Of a stretch of DNA of 64,000 nucleotides, positions 9,706-19,648 are shown piece by piece (position 1 is the first letter of the stretch; each line of letters opens with the position of its first letter). This DNA comes from Polynucleobacter sp. AP-Reno-20A-A9 (lineage in GTDB: Bacteria > Pseudomonadota > Gammaproteobacteria > Burkholderiales > Burkholderiaceae), in the NCBI RefSeq assembly GCF_018882085.1, contig NZ_JACVPB010000004.1, positions 124,001-188,000 of the forward strand, written 5' to 3'. The notes below the pieces were generated by a model. The model searched no databases. It was not told the DNA's origin and saw nothing but the letters and a program-made list of their open reading frames with translations. The position numbers and the translations under genes are program-made.

Positions 9706-11142
9706 TTACTGGCTTTTATTCACCCCCTTGCTAGTGTTGCTGCTGGCCAAGGTAGGCGAACTACCATTTTTCGCAGATTTTGCAAGCCCTGTCGATGCGG
9801 ATTTATGCTGAGATGCAGCATTTTTTCCAGAAGAATTACCCTTAGATGTACCTTTATCCGCCGTCTTGGAATTGGTAGGCGCAACACATTTTGTTGATTT
9901 AGCGCTTTTTGCTCCCTTAGCAGGTTTGGGGCACTTAGGCGCAGGCGGAGCTGGCTTTTCTAAGCTGAGACTGGCATTTTCTGCCATGGCAGTTGAAACA
10001 TCCCCTGGCCTACGACTAGTTTTGGGGATTAATACGGTTGAGCCTGCCCGGATGCGCATTCCCTTTGGTATGCCATTAACCTCGCGAAGCGTATCCACAT
10101 CTACGCCTAAAGTTTTAGCTGCCTGATCAACGCTTTCTGTCTTAGACACCTGAACGGCAGTCCATGAAGAAAGGGATTTAGTGTATTGCTTCAGGTTATC
10201 CTGAAAGATCTCCGCATGCGCAAATGGCAGCAGAATTTGTTGGTTAGCATTACTCAAAATAACCGGCTTATTAAAAGATGGATTCAAACTATGAAATTCA
10301 TCTGTTGGTATTTCAGCCAACTTAATGACGAGAGCAACGTCAATATCACTACCCACCTCAACCGCAACAAAGTATGGGTGATTTTCTAACTCGGGTAGAA
10401 CAATTCCATATGCCTGTGGATCCAACACAATTTGTCGATATGCCATCAACTTGGGGACGTAATTGCGTGTTTCACGCGGCAGAGTCAAACTTTCGTAATC
10501 CGTTGGCAATCCAGCGGCTGCATTGCGTTTCTGTGCCTTAGAAATATTACCCGCACCCCAGTTATAGGCTGCCAGCGCTAATTCCCAACTACCAAATTGA
10601 TTATTTAAACGTTGCAAGTAATCTAAAGCTGCGTCAGTAGACTGGACAACATCTCGTCGCTCATCTCTAAATACGTTTTGCGTAAGCCGAAAGTCTTTGC
10701 CTGTGGCGGGCATAAATTGCCATAAACCTACCGCCTTTGCGCTCGACTTTGCATTGGTTACAAAAGCACTCTCAACAAATGGCAGCAGTGCAATTTCGGT
10801 AGGCATATTACGCGCATTCACTTCCTGCACGATATAAAACAAATAGCGTGAAGAACGCGTCATTGAGCGATTCACGTAGTCCGGTCTTGCAGCCAACCAA
10901 CGAACCTGCTCAATCTCCAGAGGAGTATTCATAGGCTCCATCTGATAGCCATCACGAATACGTAGCCATAAATTGTCAGAAGGTGCATAAACCTTGCTAA
11001 CGGATTGATTTTTGAGGTTTACTCGAGCAGCTTTAGATGCTTTTGAGTTCGCTTTGGTTGGCGTGTCGGAAGACCAATCGCCCGTGCTAGCGCAACCACT
11101 CAACAAAGCAGTAATCACTACTACTGCGTACATCATCCGCAT
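9706..11142 (-). CDS. mltD: Membrane-bound lytic murein transglycosylase D (lipoprotein)
   Basis: A 478-residue protein that would cleave peptidoglycan glycan strands to 1,6-anhydromuropeptides in the periplasm. A lipoprotein signal ends in LLSGC with lipidated C17. The SLT goose-lysozyme-like domain (about 95-250) shows the catalytic glutamate E124 in PFVESAF, GLWQFMP at 139-145 and AAYNWG at 191-196. A LysM-type domain spans about 328-376. The last 80 residues are a Lys/Ser/Ala-rich low-complexity tail, probably disordered. Its ATG overlaps the gloB stop (TAATG). Confidence 0.93.
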   Translation of the reverse strand: MRMMYAVVVITALLSGCASTGDWSSDTPTKANSKASKAARVNLKNQSVSKVYAPSDNLWLRIRDGYQMEPMNTPLEIEQVRWLAARPDYVNRSMTRSSRYLFYIVQEVNARNMPTEIALLPFVESAFVTNAKSSAKAVGLWQFMPATGKDFRLTQNVFRDERRDVVQSTDAALDYLQRLNNQFGSWELALAAYNWGAGNISKAQKRNAAAGLPTDYESLTLPRETRNYVPKLMAYRQIVLDPQAYGIVLPELENHPYFVAVEVGSDIDVALVIKLAEIPTDEFHSLNPSFNKPVILSNANQQILLPFAHAEIFQDNLKQYTKSLSSWTAVQVSKTESVDQAAKTLGVDVDTLREVNGIPKGMRIRAGSTVLIPKTSRRPGDVSTAMAENASLSLEKPAPPAPKCPKPAKGAKSAKSTKCVAPTNSKTADKGTSKGNSSGKNAASQHKSASTGLAKSAKNGSSPTLASSNTSKGVNKSQ

Positions 11143-11951
11143 TAAAAGTGATCTTTCCAGCCGCGAATGACTGCCAAGACATGCGCAGATGTTGGCAGTG
11201 ATGTCTGCCCTGATACCTCTTTGGCCATCGCAATTACTTCCGCTTGATCACAGCGCATGAATGGATTCACTTGTAGCTCTTGTCCAATAGTCGTTGGAAG
11301 AGTTGGCAAACCCTGCTCTCGAAGAGATTTAGCCTGCTCTGCCCATGAGAGCAGATTGAGATTGTTGGGCTCTACGGCTAAAGCAAAGCGAATATTCGAT
11401 AAGGTGTACTCATGAGTGCAATACACCAAAGTATTTTTTGGCAATGAAGCGAACTTACCAAGCGACTCAGTCATTTGAGTTGGCGTACCTTCGAACAATC
11501 TTCCGCAGCCAGAGGCAAATAAAGTATCCCCACAGAACAGCATTGGCTCAACAACGTTTGCTTGCATGTTTGCAAAATAGGCAATGTGACTTAATGTGTG
11601 ACCGGGCACCTCTAGCACTTTAAGGCTAATGCGGGGAGCGGCAATTTCAAACTTATCATCCTGCATGACGACATTAGTACGACCTGGGATGTTATCCCCT
11701 ACAGGGCCATAAACAGGCAAATCTGCACCTAAGCTTTGCAATAAGTTCAGAATGCCGCCTGTGTGGTCTGCATGGTGGTGGGTAATGAGAATGCCTTTGA
11801 GGGTCAAATGATTTAACCTCAGATACTCCAAAACTGGCGCTGAGTCACCTGGATCCACCACTAAAGCAGAGCTGCCATTGTGGATGCACCAGATATAGTT
11901 ATCATCAAAAGCCGGAATGGGCCAAACCTGCAATAAAGTATTCTTATCCAT
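11142..11951 (-). CDS. gloB: Hydroxyacylglutathione hydrolase (glyoxalase II)
   Basis: GloB hydrolyses S-D-lactoylglutathione to D-lactate and glutathione, the second step of methylglyoxal detoxification. The 269-residue protein has the metallo-beta-lactamase metal motif THHHADH with H58, H60, D62 and H63, later ligands in LEVPGHT and FCGDTLF, and a C-terminal substrate-binding domain with the typical NPFMRC segment. Its ATG lies only 6 bases from the divergent methyltransferase ATG. No Shine-Dalgarno sequence is visible, while TATCAT sits 6 bases upstream, so a leaderless mRNA is possible. Confidence 0.95.
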   Translation of the reverse strand: MDKNTLLQVWPIPAFDDNYIWCIHNGSSALVVDPGDSAPVLEYLRLNHLTLKGILITHHHADHTGGILNLLQSLGADLPVYGPVGDNIPGRTNVVMQDDKFEIAAPRISLKVLEVPGHTLSHIAYFANMQANVVEPMLFCGDTLFASGCGRLFEGTPTQMTESLGKFASLPKNTLVYCTHEYTLSNIRFALAVEPNNLNLLSWAEQAKSLREQGLPTLPTTIGQELQVNPFMRCDQAEVIAMAKEVSGQTSLPTSAHVLAVIRGWKDHF

Positions 11952-11957
11952 AGACCG

Positions 11958-12776
11958 ATGATACCAACCCCACCCATCCCCTCTCAGACACTTGCACCTC
12001 CCTGGAGCTCATGGGAAAAATGGCTCCAATCCCCACCTGGACGTTACGTACTAGCATGGGAGCAGAGGTGTTTTGACCAAATTGTTGCTGATGTCTTTGG
12101 CTTTCATGCGGTGCAAATAGGCCTACCTCAAATAAACACGCTAAGTGAGAATCGGATGCCTTTACATGCCATCCTGATTCACTCTAACGATAGTCGCATT
12201 CATGCTGCAAATTTCAACTGGCATTTAATTGAAGGTGACTCGACAGAACTCCCTTTTGCCAGCGAAAGTCTAGATCTCATAGTTCTGCCGCATGTTTTGG
12301 AGTTTGCTACAGACCCCCATCAAATATTGCGAGAAGTCGATCGAGTACTTAGGCCCGAAGGTCGTTTAATTATTTCCGGCTTTAACCCTGCAAGCCTGTG
12401 GGGAGCTAGACAATATCTAAGCAGACTGATTGGAACCCCCTACCTACCTAGAGACGGTCAATTTATTAGCCTCATCCGCATAAAAGATTGGTTGGAGTTG
12501 CTTAACTTTTCTTTAGATCGCGGTCACTTTGGTTGCTATAAATTCCCTTTGCAAGGCGAATCCGTGATGGGCAAGATGAATTTTCTGGAGAAAATGGGGA
12601 ACCGTTGGTGGCCAATATTTGGGGCAGTATTTTTAGTTTCCGCTATTAAACGCCAGCAAGGAGTGCGACTCATTGGCCCGGCATCACTTGTCCGCATACC
12701 CGCCATAAAGCAGTTGAGTCCTGCCGCCGAGAGAAGCAATATTCAAAAAAACCTCAAATGCGGCAATAACAAGTAA
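11958..12776 (+). CDS. Class I SAM-dependent methyltransferase (Methyltransf_11 type)
   Basis: A 272-residue protein with an N-terminal segment typical of its family (PPGRYVLAWEQ then DVFGFHAVQIGLP) followed by a methyltransferase core. EGDSTELPFASESLDLIVLP carries the acidic SAM/substrate motif, and the strand after it reads LRPEGRLIISGFNP. The usual glycine-rich motif I is weak or absent, a feature of this group. The substrate is unknown. It is divergent from gloB and lies 9 bases before rnhA. No ribosome binding site precedes the ATG, but no better in-frame start exists. Confidence 0.82.
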   Translation: MIPTPPIPSQTLAPPWSSWEKWLQSPPGRYVLAWEQRCFDQIVADVFGFHAVQIGLPQINTLSENRMPLHAILIHSNDSRIHAANFNWHLIEGDSTELPFASESLDLIVLPHVLEFATDPHQILREVDRVLRPEGRLIISGFNPASLWGARQYLSRLIGTPYLPRDGQFISLIRIKDWLELLNFSLDRGHFGCYKFPLQGESVMGKMNFLEKMGNRWWPIFGAVFLVSAIKRQQGVRLIGPASLVRIPAIKQLSPAAERSNIQKNLKCGNNK

Positions 12777-12785
12777 ATTATTGCC

Positions 12786-13250
12786 ATGCCGCATTCCAAA
12801 CCCCATCCCCACCACCCTCATATCGTGATCTACACCGATGGCGCTTGCAAAGGCAATCCTGGACCCGGGGGTTGGGGGGCTGTTTTGCGGTCTGGAGGCC
12901 ACGAAAAGCATATTCATGGGGGCGAAAAGCTCACAACCAACAACCGCATGGAAATTTGTGCGGTTATTTTTGCCTTAAAAGCCCTCAAACAACGCAGTAC
13001 TGTTGAGTTATGGACAGATTCCCAATATGTCCAAAAGGGGGTTACCGAATGGCTTGAAGGCTGGAAAAAACGCGGCTGGAAGACGGCTAGCAAGGATCCG
13101 GTGAAAAATGCGGATCTCTGGCAGGAGCTCGATACCCTACTCCCTGGCCATGAGATCTCCTGGCACTGGGTTAGAGGACATAATGGACACCCCGGAAATG
13201 AGCTAGCAGATCAGCTCGCCAATAAGGGTGTTGAGGACTTTTTGCCATAG
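12786..13250 (+). CDS. rnhA: Ribonuclease HI
   Basis: RNase HI degrades the RNA strand of RNA-DNA hybrids. The DEDD active site is complete: D18 in [13 protein letters not shown]56 in NNRMEI, D78 in LWTDSQYV and D142 in NELADQLA. The basic protrusion ([10 protein letters not shown]) and total length of 154 residues match the bacterial type I enzyme. It follows the methyltransferase closely and is separated from dnaQ by the inserted efflux pair. Confidence 0.97.
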   Translation: MPHSKPHPHHPHIVIYTDGACKGNPGPGGWGAVLRSGGHEKHIHGGEKLTTNNRMEICAVIFALKALKQRSTVELWTDSQYVQKGVTEWLEGWKKRGWKTASKDPVKNADLWQELDTLLPGHEISWHWVRGHNGHPGNELADQLANKGVEDFLP

Positions 13251-13361
13251 GGCAAATACATCTCAACAGCCTCCTTTTCAACCATCTTATGAGAGAATGA
13301 TCCTGCTCTAGATAGCTTAGAAACAGCATAAAACCCACATAAAACCTAGAAAAACGAGACT

Positions 13362-14687
13362 GTGTCAAAAATAGAATCTTCACTCGACAAGGCTGTTGCC
13401 AAACTCGTGCAATATAAGAACAGTGGCAAAGCCCGCTTATGCGCACTTTGGCAACAACACTCCCCCCGATTAAATCAGCTTAAGCAGCTGGACTTCGCAA
13501 CAGTTAAATCATTTGTAGTGAAATTTAAGTGGCGCATTTTATTGGCGCTGATTATTCTTTATGCGGGATCTAAGGCTTACGATTATTTCTTCCCTGCTTC
13601 CGAAAAATCGGGTGGTCCAGTAACGATTACCTCAGTTGTAGTTGAGAAGAAAGATGTACCACTCATTATTGAGGCTACCGGCACAATAGTTTCCAGCAGC
13701 ATTGTTGATATTCGTCCAATGGTTACCAATACTGTTGCTAAGATCGAAGTTAAAGACGGGCAAGAGGTCAAAGCCGGTGATTTACTCTTTACTTTAGACG
13801 ACCGCAACGACAAGGCGAACTACGAAAAACTCAAAGCCCTTGCCGATGATGCGCAAAAGCAATACCTCAGAGCAAAAGAGCTTGTTGCTAAGAACTTTAT
13901 TTCTAAAGCCGCTTTAGAAACAACTTTAGCCAATGCCAAGTCCGCCCAAGCTGCAGCGCGTTCCGCTGAAGTGCAATTGTCCTTTGATTACATTAAGTCT
14001 CCGATTGATGGTCGCGCAGGAATCGTGAACGTGTTTCCGGGATCGCTTGTTCAGGCCAGCAACATCGTTTCAACTGCGACCAGTTCTACTGCCACTTCAA
14101 GCGTAGGTTCTATGGTCACTATTACGCAATTGAATCCAATCAATGTGCAATTTGTTATTCCCGAAAAAGATATTCCAATCATGCTAGAGAATCAGCTTGA
14201 TGGAGAAGCCATGACTGTCAAAGTAGCTGTTGGTGATAGCGGCAAAAAGACATATGAAGGAAAAGTCTTGGTGATTGATAACCAAGTGGATCCATCGATC
14301 GCGGCAGTCCGTGTCAAAGCACAGATTCCCAATGACGACAAAACCTTGTTGCCCGGCCAGTTTGCCCGCGTATCTTTGGTAGCGAATACCCTGAAGGATG
14401 CTTTGGCGATTCCTTCGCAAGCAGTAGTTATTAACGCCCGCGGGAAAATGGTTTATGTCGTTGATAAGGATGGCAAGGCTTCATCTAAACCGATTAAAGT
14501 GGTTTACGAGTACTTAGGCTCAACAGTAGTAACCGGCATTGAGTCTGGCGATAGAGTGGTGGTTGAAGGCAAGCAAAACCTACGCCCTGGCAGCAAAGTG
14601 CGTGAAGCCAAGAATTTAACGCCTGCAGCTCCAGCAAACGCCAGTGCAGCTGCCCCTGCAACTCCTTCGGCCCCAGATAAGAAATGA
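13362..14687 (+). CDS. RND efflux periplasmic adaptor (membrane fusion protein)
   Basis: A 441-residue adaptor of the HlyD/AcrA class that would link the inner-membrane pump to an outer-membrane channel. An unusually long cytoplasmic N-terminus (about 55 residues) precedes a single membrane helix (about 56-73). The barrel-sandwich lipoyl half motifs (DIRPMVTNTVAKIEVKDGQ and SFDYIKSPIDGRAG) flank a short alpha-hairpin, followed by a beta-barrel and a membrane-proximal domain. The C-terminus is Ala/Pro-rich. It starts with GTG at 13362. Its stop overlaps the pump ATG (ATGA), indicating translational coupling. No outer-membrane channel gene is nearby. Confidence 0.92.
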   Translation: MSKIESSLDKAVAKLVQYKNSGKARLCALWQQHSPRLNQLKQLDFATVKSFVVKFKWRILLALIILYAGSKAYDYFFPASEKSGGPVTITSVVVEKKDVPLIIEATGTIVSSSIVDIRPMVTNTVAKIEVKDGQEVKAGDLLFTLDDRNDKANYEKLKALADDAQKQYLRAKELVAKNFISKAALETTLANAKSAQAAARSAEVQLSFDYIKSPIDGRAGIVNVFPGSLVQASNIVSTATSSTATSSVGSMVTITQLNPINVQFVIPEKDIPIMLENQLDGEAMTVKVAVGDSGKKTYEGKVLVIDNQVDPSIAAVRVKAQIPNDDKTLLPGQFARVSLVANTLKDALAIPSQAVVINARGKMVYVVDKDGKASSKPIKVVYEYLGSTVVTGIESGDRVVVEGKQNLRPGSKVREAKNLTPAAPANASAAAPATPSAPDKK

Positions 14688-17600
14688 CACTTTCCGAATT
14701 ATGTATTCGGCGTCCGGTAATGACGGTATTGCTCTCTGTAGCCACCGTCATAGCTGGTGCAGTTGCTTACGTCAAAATTCCCGTAGCCGCACTTCCAAGC
14801 TTCAACACTCCGGTTATCTCTGTAAGCGCTTCCCTGCCAGGCGCTTCTCCGGAAAACATGGCATCCGCAGTTGCGCTACCCCTCGAAAAAGAGTTCTCGA
14901 CGATTGATGGCATTAATGTCATCAGCTCTACAAACTCATTAGGCAGCACCAGTATTACCCTTGAATTTAATAACGACAGAGATATTGATAAGGCAGCCGT
15001 CGATGTACAAGCCGCATTACTGCGAGCCCAAAAGCGTCTTCCGATAGAGATGACGGTGCCCCCTTCTTATCGCAAGATTAATCCGGCAGATACACCGGTA
15101 CTGGTTGTGCGTATGAGCTCACCCTCAATCAGCCTTTCAGATATCAATCAGTACGCAGAAAATCTTGTTTCACCAAATCTATCCACAATTAGTGGCGTTG
15201 CCCAGGTATTGGTATACGGCGCTAAACGCTACGCCGTTCGAATCCGCGTTCATCCAGATGCGCTTGCCAATCGAAACCTGACTGTAGATGACATTGCCCT
15301 GGCGGTGAATAAAGCAAACTCTAATAGCCCAGTTGGAGTATTGGATGGACCACGTCAAGCAATCACCATCTATGCCAATCCTCAGCTAGTCAGACCGGAA
15401 GAATTTGCCAACTTGATTGTGAGTCAAAAAAATGGCTTACCAATCTACCTAAAAGATGTAGCAGATGTAATTGAAAGCTATGAGGACGTCAAAACACTTG
15501 CTAGCTCTAATGGCGAACGCTCTATTGCAGTTGCAGTTCTAAGGCAGCCAAGCGCTAATACGGTTGAAGTAGTGAAGTCGGTTAAAGATTTATTGCCTCA
15601 ATTGCAAAAGCAAATGCCTGAGTCAATCAAACTGCAACTTTTGAATGATCGCTCCCTTTCGATCATTGAAGCAATTCATGATGTTAATTTCACACTGGCA
15701 TTAACAGTCTTGCTGGTGATCCTAGTGATCTTCCTTTTCTTAAAACATATATCCGCAACTGTAATCCCATCTATCAGTCTTCCAATCTCACTCATTGGTG
15801 CATTTTTTCTGCTGTATTTTATGGGTTACAGCCTGGACAACATTTCTCTTTTAGGTATTACATTGGCGGTGGGACTGGTTGTGGACGACGCCATCGTTGT
15901 GCTTGAAAATATCATGCGCTATGTCGAGCAAGGCATGGATCCGCTCAAGGCCTCACTCAAGGGAAGTAAGGAGGTTGGTTTCACCATCATCTCCATCTCC
16001 ATCTCCTTGGTAGCAGTATTTATTCCTCTCTTCTTTATGGCAGGTCCGATCGGACTTCTCTTCAGAGAATTTGCCGTAGTGGTCTCTTTGTCTATTTTGG
16101 TATCTGCCGTTGTATCGCTCACTGTGGTGCCAATGCTCTGTAGTCGATTCTTACCAAAACCAGGGCAGCATGCCAAAGAGTATGCGATCAATAAAAAATT
16201 CGATCGCCTCTTTGATTGGATGCTTAGGACTTATATTCACTACCTAGATCTAGCCCTGAAGAACCGTAAAGTGATTTTGTGGGGCGCCCTTTCTACCTTT
16301 GTCATTACGGTGGCTCTCTTCATCAGCAGCCCTAAAGGTTTTTTTCCAGAAGAAGATATTGGTCAAATTTTGGCTACTACAGAAGCTTCTGAAGATATCT
16401 CTTTTAGAGCCATGCTTGCTTTGCAGGATCAAGCTGCTGAGCTCGTTAACACCGACCCCAATGTGGCCAGTTCTATTTCTGTGATCGGCGGCGGCGCAAG
16501 CTCCGGTTATAACACTGGCAGGATTTTTATTATTCTCAAACCCAAAAGTGATCGCGCCAAAATGGCGAAGATTATGGAGGGCTTGCGAACTAAGTTCAAA
16601 GAAATTCCAGGCCTTCAAGTCTATATGCGCCCAGTACAGAACTTACAGCTTGGCGGCAAGAGTAGTAAAAGTCGTTATCAATTTACCTTGCAAAGCGTTG
16701 GCTTTGAAGGTGTAAATGAGTGGGCCGATAAGCTTATGCAGAAAATGCGTGCCGATCCGATGTTCAGGGACGTAACAAGCGACTCTCAAATGAAGGGTCT
16801 GAACGTTAAAATTAATATTGATAGAGAAAAGGCCGCAAGTGCTGGCGTCAGCGTTGCGGATATCCGTTCAGCACTTTACTCTACGTATGGAGAAAAGCAG
16901 GTCTCAACCATTTATACCCCGGTAAATACTTATTACGTCATTCTTGAAGGCGCCGTTGAAGATCGTCAATATGAGTCTGATTTGAATAAAATCTTTGTAC
17001 GCGGTCGTGCAACTGACAAACTAATTCCGCTATCAAGCCTTGCGAGTTATACGCGCACGGTTGGCCCAACAGCAGTCAACCATCAAGGTCAAATTCCGGC
17101 AGTAACACTTTCGTTTAACTTGGCTCCAGATGTTTTCTTGGGTGATGCAACTAAACAAATTGAATCCTTTACCAAAGCCATAGATTTGCCATCTTCGATC
17201 ATTACCAGCTACGGCGGTGATGCTGCGGTATTTAAAAGTAATCAATCTGGACAGCTGATCTTGATTCTATCGGCGCTAGGAGTTATTTACATTCTTCTTG
17301 GAGTTCTTTATGAGAGCTACATCCATCCACTCACCATTTTGGCGGGCTTACCTTCTGCTGCGATTGGTGCGATTTTAGCCTTGCGTATTTTTGGTTTTGA
17401 ACTGACTATTGTTGCTTCCATTGGTATTTTGCTATTGATTGGTATTGTCAAGAAGAATGCGATTCTAATGATCGACTTTGCCTTGGATGCGCAACGCAAT
17501 CAAGGCATGAGTCCAGAAAAGGCTATTCGTGAAGCCTGCATCTTGCGTTTCCGTCCCATCATGATGACTACCTTTGCAGCGCTCATGGGCGCCCTACCCA

Positions 17601-17782
17601 TTGCTTTCGGTTTAGGCGCCGGAGCAGAACTCCGGCAACCTTTAGGCATCAGCGTTGCTGGTGGTCTCATTTTTTCTCAGTTTGTAACGCTGATCATTAC
17701 GCCTGTGATTTATCTCTATCTTGATAAGTACGCAGGCACTGGTCCTATGGATATTCCACCCGCCGTCCTAGAAGGTACCTAA
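14684..17782 (+). CDS. RND family efflux transporter permease (HAE-1/AcrB-like)
   Basis: A 1032-residue proton-driven inner-membrane pump with two repeats, each of a periplasmic porter/docking region and six membrane helices. The proton-relay aspartates are D401 and D402 in GLVVDDAIVV of helix 4. The start LCIRRPVMTVLLS and the PSFNTPVISVSASLPGASPE segment are typical of the MdtB/MdtC-like branch of the HAE-1 family. The substrate cannot be told from sequence. It overlaps the adaptor by 4 bases upstream, and its TAA overlaps the dnaQ ATG downstream (TAATG). Confidence 0.93.
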   Translation: MTLSELCIRRPVMTVLLSVATVIAGAVAYVKIPVAALPSFNTPVISVSASLPGASPENMASAVALPLEKEFSTIDGINVISSTNSLGSTSITLEFNNDRDIDKAAVDVQAALLRAQKRLPIEMTVPPSYRKINPADTPVLVVRMSSPSISLSDINQYAENLVSPNLSTISGVAQVLVYGAKRYAVRIRVHPDALANRNLTVDDIALAVNKANSNSPVGVLDGPRQAITIYANPQLVRPEEFANLIVSQKNGLPIYLKDVADVIESYEDVKTLASSNGERSIAVAVLRQPSANTVEVVKSVKDLLPQLQKQMPESIKLQLLNDRSLSIIEAIHDVNFTLALTVLLVILVIFLFLKHISATVIPSISLPISLIGAFFLLYFMGYSLDNISLLGITLAVGLVVDDAIVVLENIMRYVEQGMDPLKASLKGSKEVGFTIISISISLVAVFIPLFFMAGPIGLLFREFAVVVSLSILVSAVVSLTVVPMLCSRFLPKPGQHAKEYAINKKFDRLFDWMLRTYIHYLDLALKNRKVILWGALSTFVITVALFISSPKGFFPEEDIGQILATTEASEDISFRAMLALQDQAAELVNTDPNVASSISVIGGGASSGYNTGRIFIILKPKSDRAKMAKIMEGLRTKFKEIPGLQVYMRPVQNLQLGGKSSKSRYQFTLQSVGFEGVNEWADKLMQKMRADPMFRDVTSDSQMKGLNVKINIDREKAASAGVSVADIRSALYSTYGEKQVSTIYTPVNTYYVILEGAVEDRQYESDLNKIFVRGRATDKLIPLSSLASYTRTVGPTAVNHQGQIPAVTLSFNLAPDVFLGDATKQIESFTKAIDLPSSIITSYGGDAAVFKSNQSGQLILILSALGVIYILLGVLYESYIHPLTILAGLPSAAIGAILALRIFGFELTIVASIGILLLIGIVKKNAILMIDFALDAQRNQGMSPEKAIREACILRFRPIMMTTFAALMGALPIAFGLGAGAELRQPLGISVAGGLIFSQFVTLIITPVIYLYLDKYAGTGPMDIPPAVLEGT

Positions 17783-18492
17783 TGCGTAAAGTTATTCTCG
17801 ATACTGAAACGACAGGCTTAAATCCAGCAACTGGCGATCGCATTATAGAAATTGGCTGTGTTGAGATGGTTGGTCGTCGCCTAACCGATAGAACATTCCA
17901 CTACTACATTAATCCTGAACGTGATATTGATGCAGGGGCATTTGCAGTCCATGGACTTTCTAGAGAGTTTTTATCGGATAAGCCGATCTTTGCAAATATT
18001 GTTGAACAGTTAATTGAGTTTGTCGATGGTGCTGAAATTGTGATTCACAACGCAGCCTTTGACTTAGGATTTTTAGATAATGAGTTTGCTCTACTAAAGC
18101 GCCCGCCCTTCCGAAATCTGGCATCCAAGGTTACCGATACTCTGCTCGACGCACGCCAGATGTTTCCAGGAAAGCGCAACTCCTTAGATGCGCTATGTGA
18201 GCGTTTTTCAATCAGCAACAAACATCGTACTTTGCACGGCGCGTTATTAGATGCCCAGTTGCTTGCTGAAGTCTACGTAGCGATGACCAGGGGTCAAGAA
18301 GACCTCTCGATTGATTTGATTGATTACACGGTCGACTCAGACTCTACTGGTCATACCAAAGCTTTACCAACTAATCTCATGGTGCTCTCGGCATCAAACG
18401 ATGACCTCGAATGCCATGAAAAAATCTTGGCTGAAATTGCAAAGGCAAGTAAAAAGGACCCCGTCTGGAGCCCTTTAAACGCTACTAGTTAA
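17782..18492 (+). CDS. dnaQ: DNA polymerase III epsilon subunit (3'-5' proofreading exonuclease)
   Basis: The 236-residue protein has a complete DEDDh exonuclease site: D7 and E9 in DTETTG, D94 in NAAFDLGFLD, H152 and D157 in LHGALLDAQ. The C-terminal tail would bind the polymerase alpha subunit. Its ATG overlaps the stop of the efflux pump gene, with AAGG 6 bases upstream lying inside that gene, so translation of a replication protein appears coupled to a drug-efflux operon here. It converges on the tartrate dehydrogenase-like gene. Confidence 0.96.
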   Translation: MRKVILDTETTGLNPATGDRIIEIGCVEMVGRRLTDRTFHYYINPERDIDAGAFAVHGLSREFLSDKPIFANIVEQLIEFVDGAEIVIHNAAFDLGFLDNEFALLKRPPFRNLASKVTDTLLDARQMFPGKRNSLDALCERFSISNKHRTLHGALLDAQLLAEVYVAMTRGQEDLSIDLIDYTVDSDSTGHTKALPTNLMVLSASNDDLECHEKILAEIAKASKKDPVWSPLNATS

Positions 18493-18507
18493 TTGCTGGA
18501 TTAGTAA

Positions 18508-19599
18508 TTAGATTGCTGCAGCAATCGCCTTGCCTAAATCATCCGTCTTCGCAGTGCCACCAAGATCAGGTGTAAGCGGTGCATTTCCTGGGCCAGATGC
18601 CAATACTTTTTCAATAGCAGTGAATATCGCTTTGCCAGCTTCAGGGTAGCCAAGGTGATCTAACATCATTGCCCCACTCCAAATCTGACCAATAGGATTG
18701 GCGATCATTTTTCCAAAGATATCCGGGGCTGATCCGTGCACAGGCTCAAACAAGGACGGGAATTTACCTTCAGGATTGATGCTGCCAGATGGCGCTACAG
18801 CAATGGTGCCGGTGCACGCAGGACCCAAGTCAGAGAGAATATCTCCAAATAAATTGCTCGCCACCACAACGTCAAAGCGATCTGGATTCATAACAAAGTG
18901 AGCCGCCAAAATATCGATATGGTATTTATCAGCCCTTACATCGGCAAATTTTTTGGACATCGCTTCAACACGCTCATCCCAATAAGGCATGGTGATGGCA
19001 ATACCATTTGATTTGGTTGCTGAGGTTAAATGCTTCTTAGGGCGGCTTTGCGCCAAGTCAAATGCATATTGCAAAATTCTATCAACGCCCTGTCTTGTGA
19101 AAACAGATTCTTGAATTACGATCTCACGATCCGTATCAGGGAACATCTTCCCACCAACGCTAGAGTACTCTCCCTCGGTGTTTTCACGCACTACAAAGAA
19201 ATCAATGTCACCCGGCTTGCGATTAGCCAGTGGGCAAGGCACGCCTGGTAATAAACGTACTGGACGTAAATTGACGTACTGATCAAAGCCGCGGCGGAAT
19301 TGAATTAAGCTTCCCCACAGTGAAACGTGATCGGGCAGAATGTCGGGCATACCGACTGCACCAAAGAAGATCGCGTCGTATTTCATGAGAATATCGAACC
19401 AATCATCCGGCATCATCTTGCCATGCTTGAGGTAGTAATCACAGCTTGCAAAATCAAAATGATCGAATTGCATACCGAGATTAAACTTGCGATTGGCTGC
19501 TTCTAGCGCGCGTACGCCTTCTGGCATGACTTCTTTGCCAATGCCATCTCCAGGAATAACAGCAATCTTAGGGTTCTTAAATATTTTCTTAGCGTTCAT
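18508..19599 (-). CDS. Tartrate/D-malate dehydrogenase-like beta-decarboxylating dehydrogenase
   Basis: A 363-residue member of the isocitrate/isopropylmalate dehydrogenase family. VIPGDGIGKEV is near residue 14, the substrate segment NTEGEYSSVG at 140-149, K196 is present, and the metal ligands D253 and D257 lie in NLFGDILSDLGP; NAD binding follows in FEPVHGSAPDIFGK. The segment SLWGSLIQFRRGFDQYVNLR and the overall pattern resemble TtuC/DmlA (tartrate dehydrogenase/decarboxylase, D-malate dehydrogenase) rather than LeuB. The exact substrate is inferred from recalled similarity. It stands alone between convergent dnaQ and the SprT-like gene. Confidence 0.85.
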   Translation of the reverse strand: MNAKKIFKNPKIAVIPGDGIGKEVMPEGVRALEAANRKFNLGMQFDHFDFASCDYYLKHGKMMPDDWFDILMKYDAIFFGAVGMPDILPDHVSLWGSLIQFRRGFDQYVNLRPVRLLPGVPCPLANRKPGDIDFFVVRENTEGEYSSVGGKMFPDTDREIVIQESVFTRQGVDRILQYAFDLAQSRPKKHLTSATKSNGIAITMPYWDERVEAMSKKFADVRADKYHIDILAAHFVMNPDRFDVVVASNLFGDILSDLGPACTGTIAVAPSGSINPEGKFPSLFEPVHGSAPDIFGKMIANPIGQIWSGAMMLDHLGYPEAGKAIFTAIEKVLASGPGNAPLTPDLGGTAKTDDLGKAIAAAI

Positions 19600-19648
19600 A
19601 AATAATGTGTCTCGTTTTATTTTTGGTGAAGATTGATTTTACAAATAA

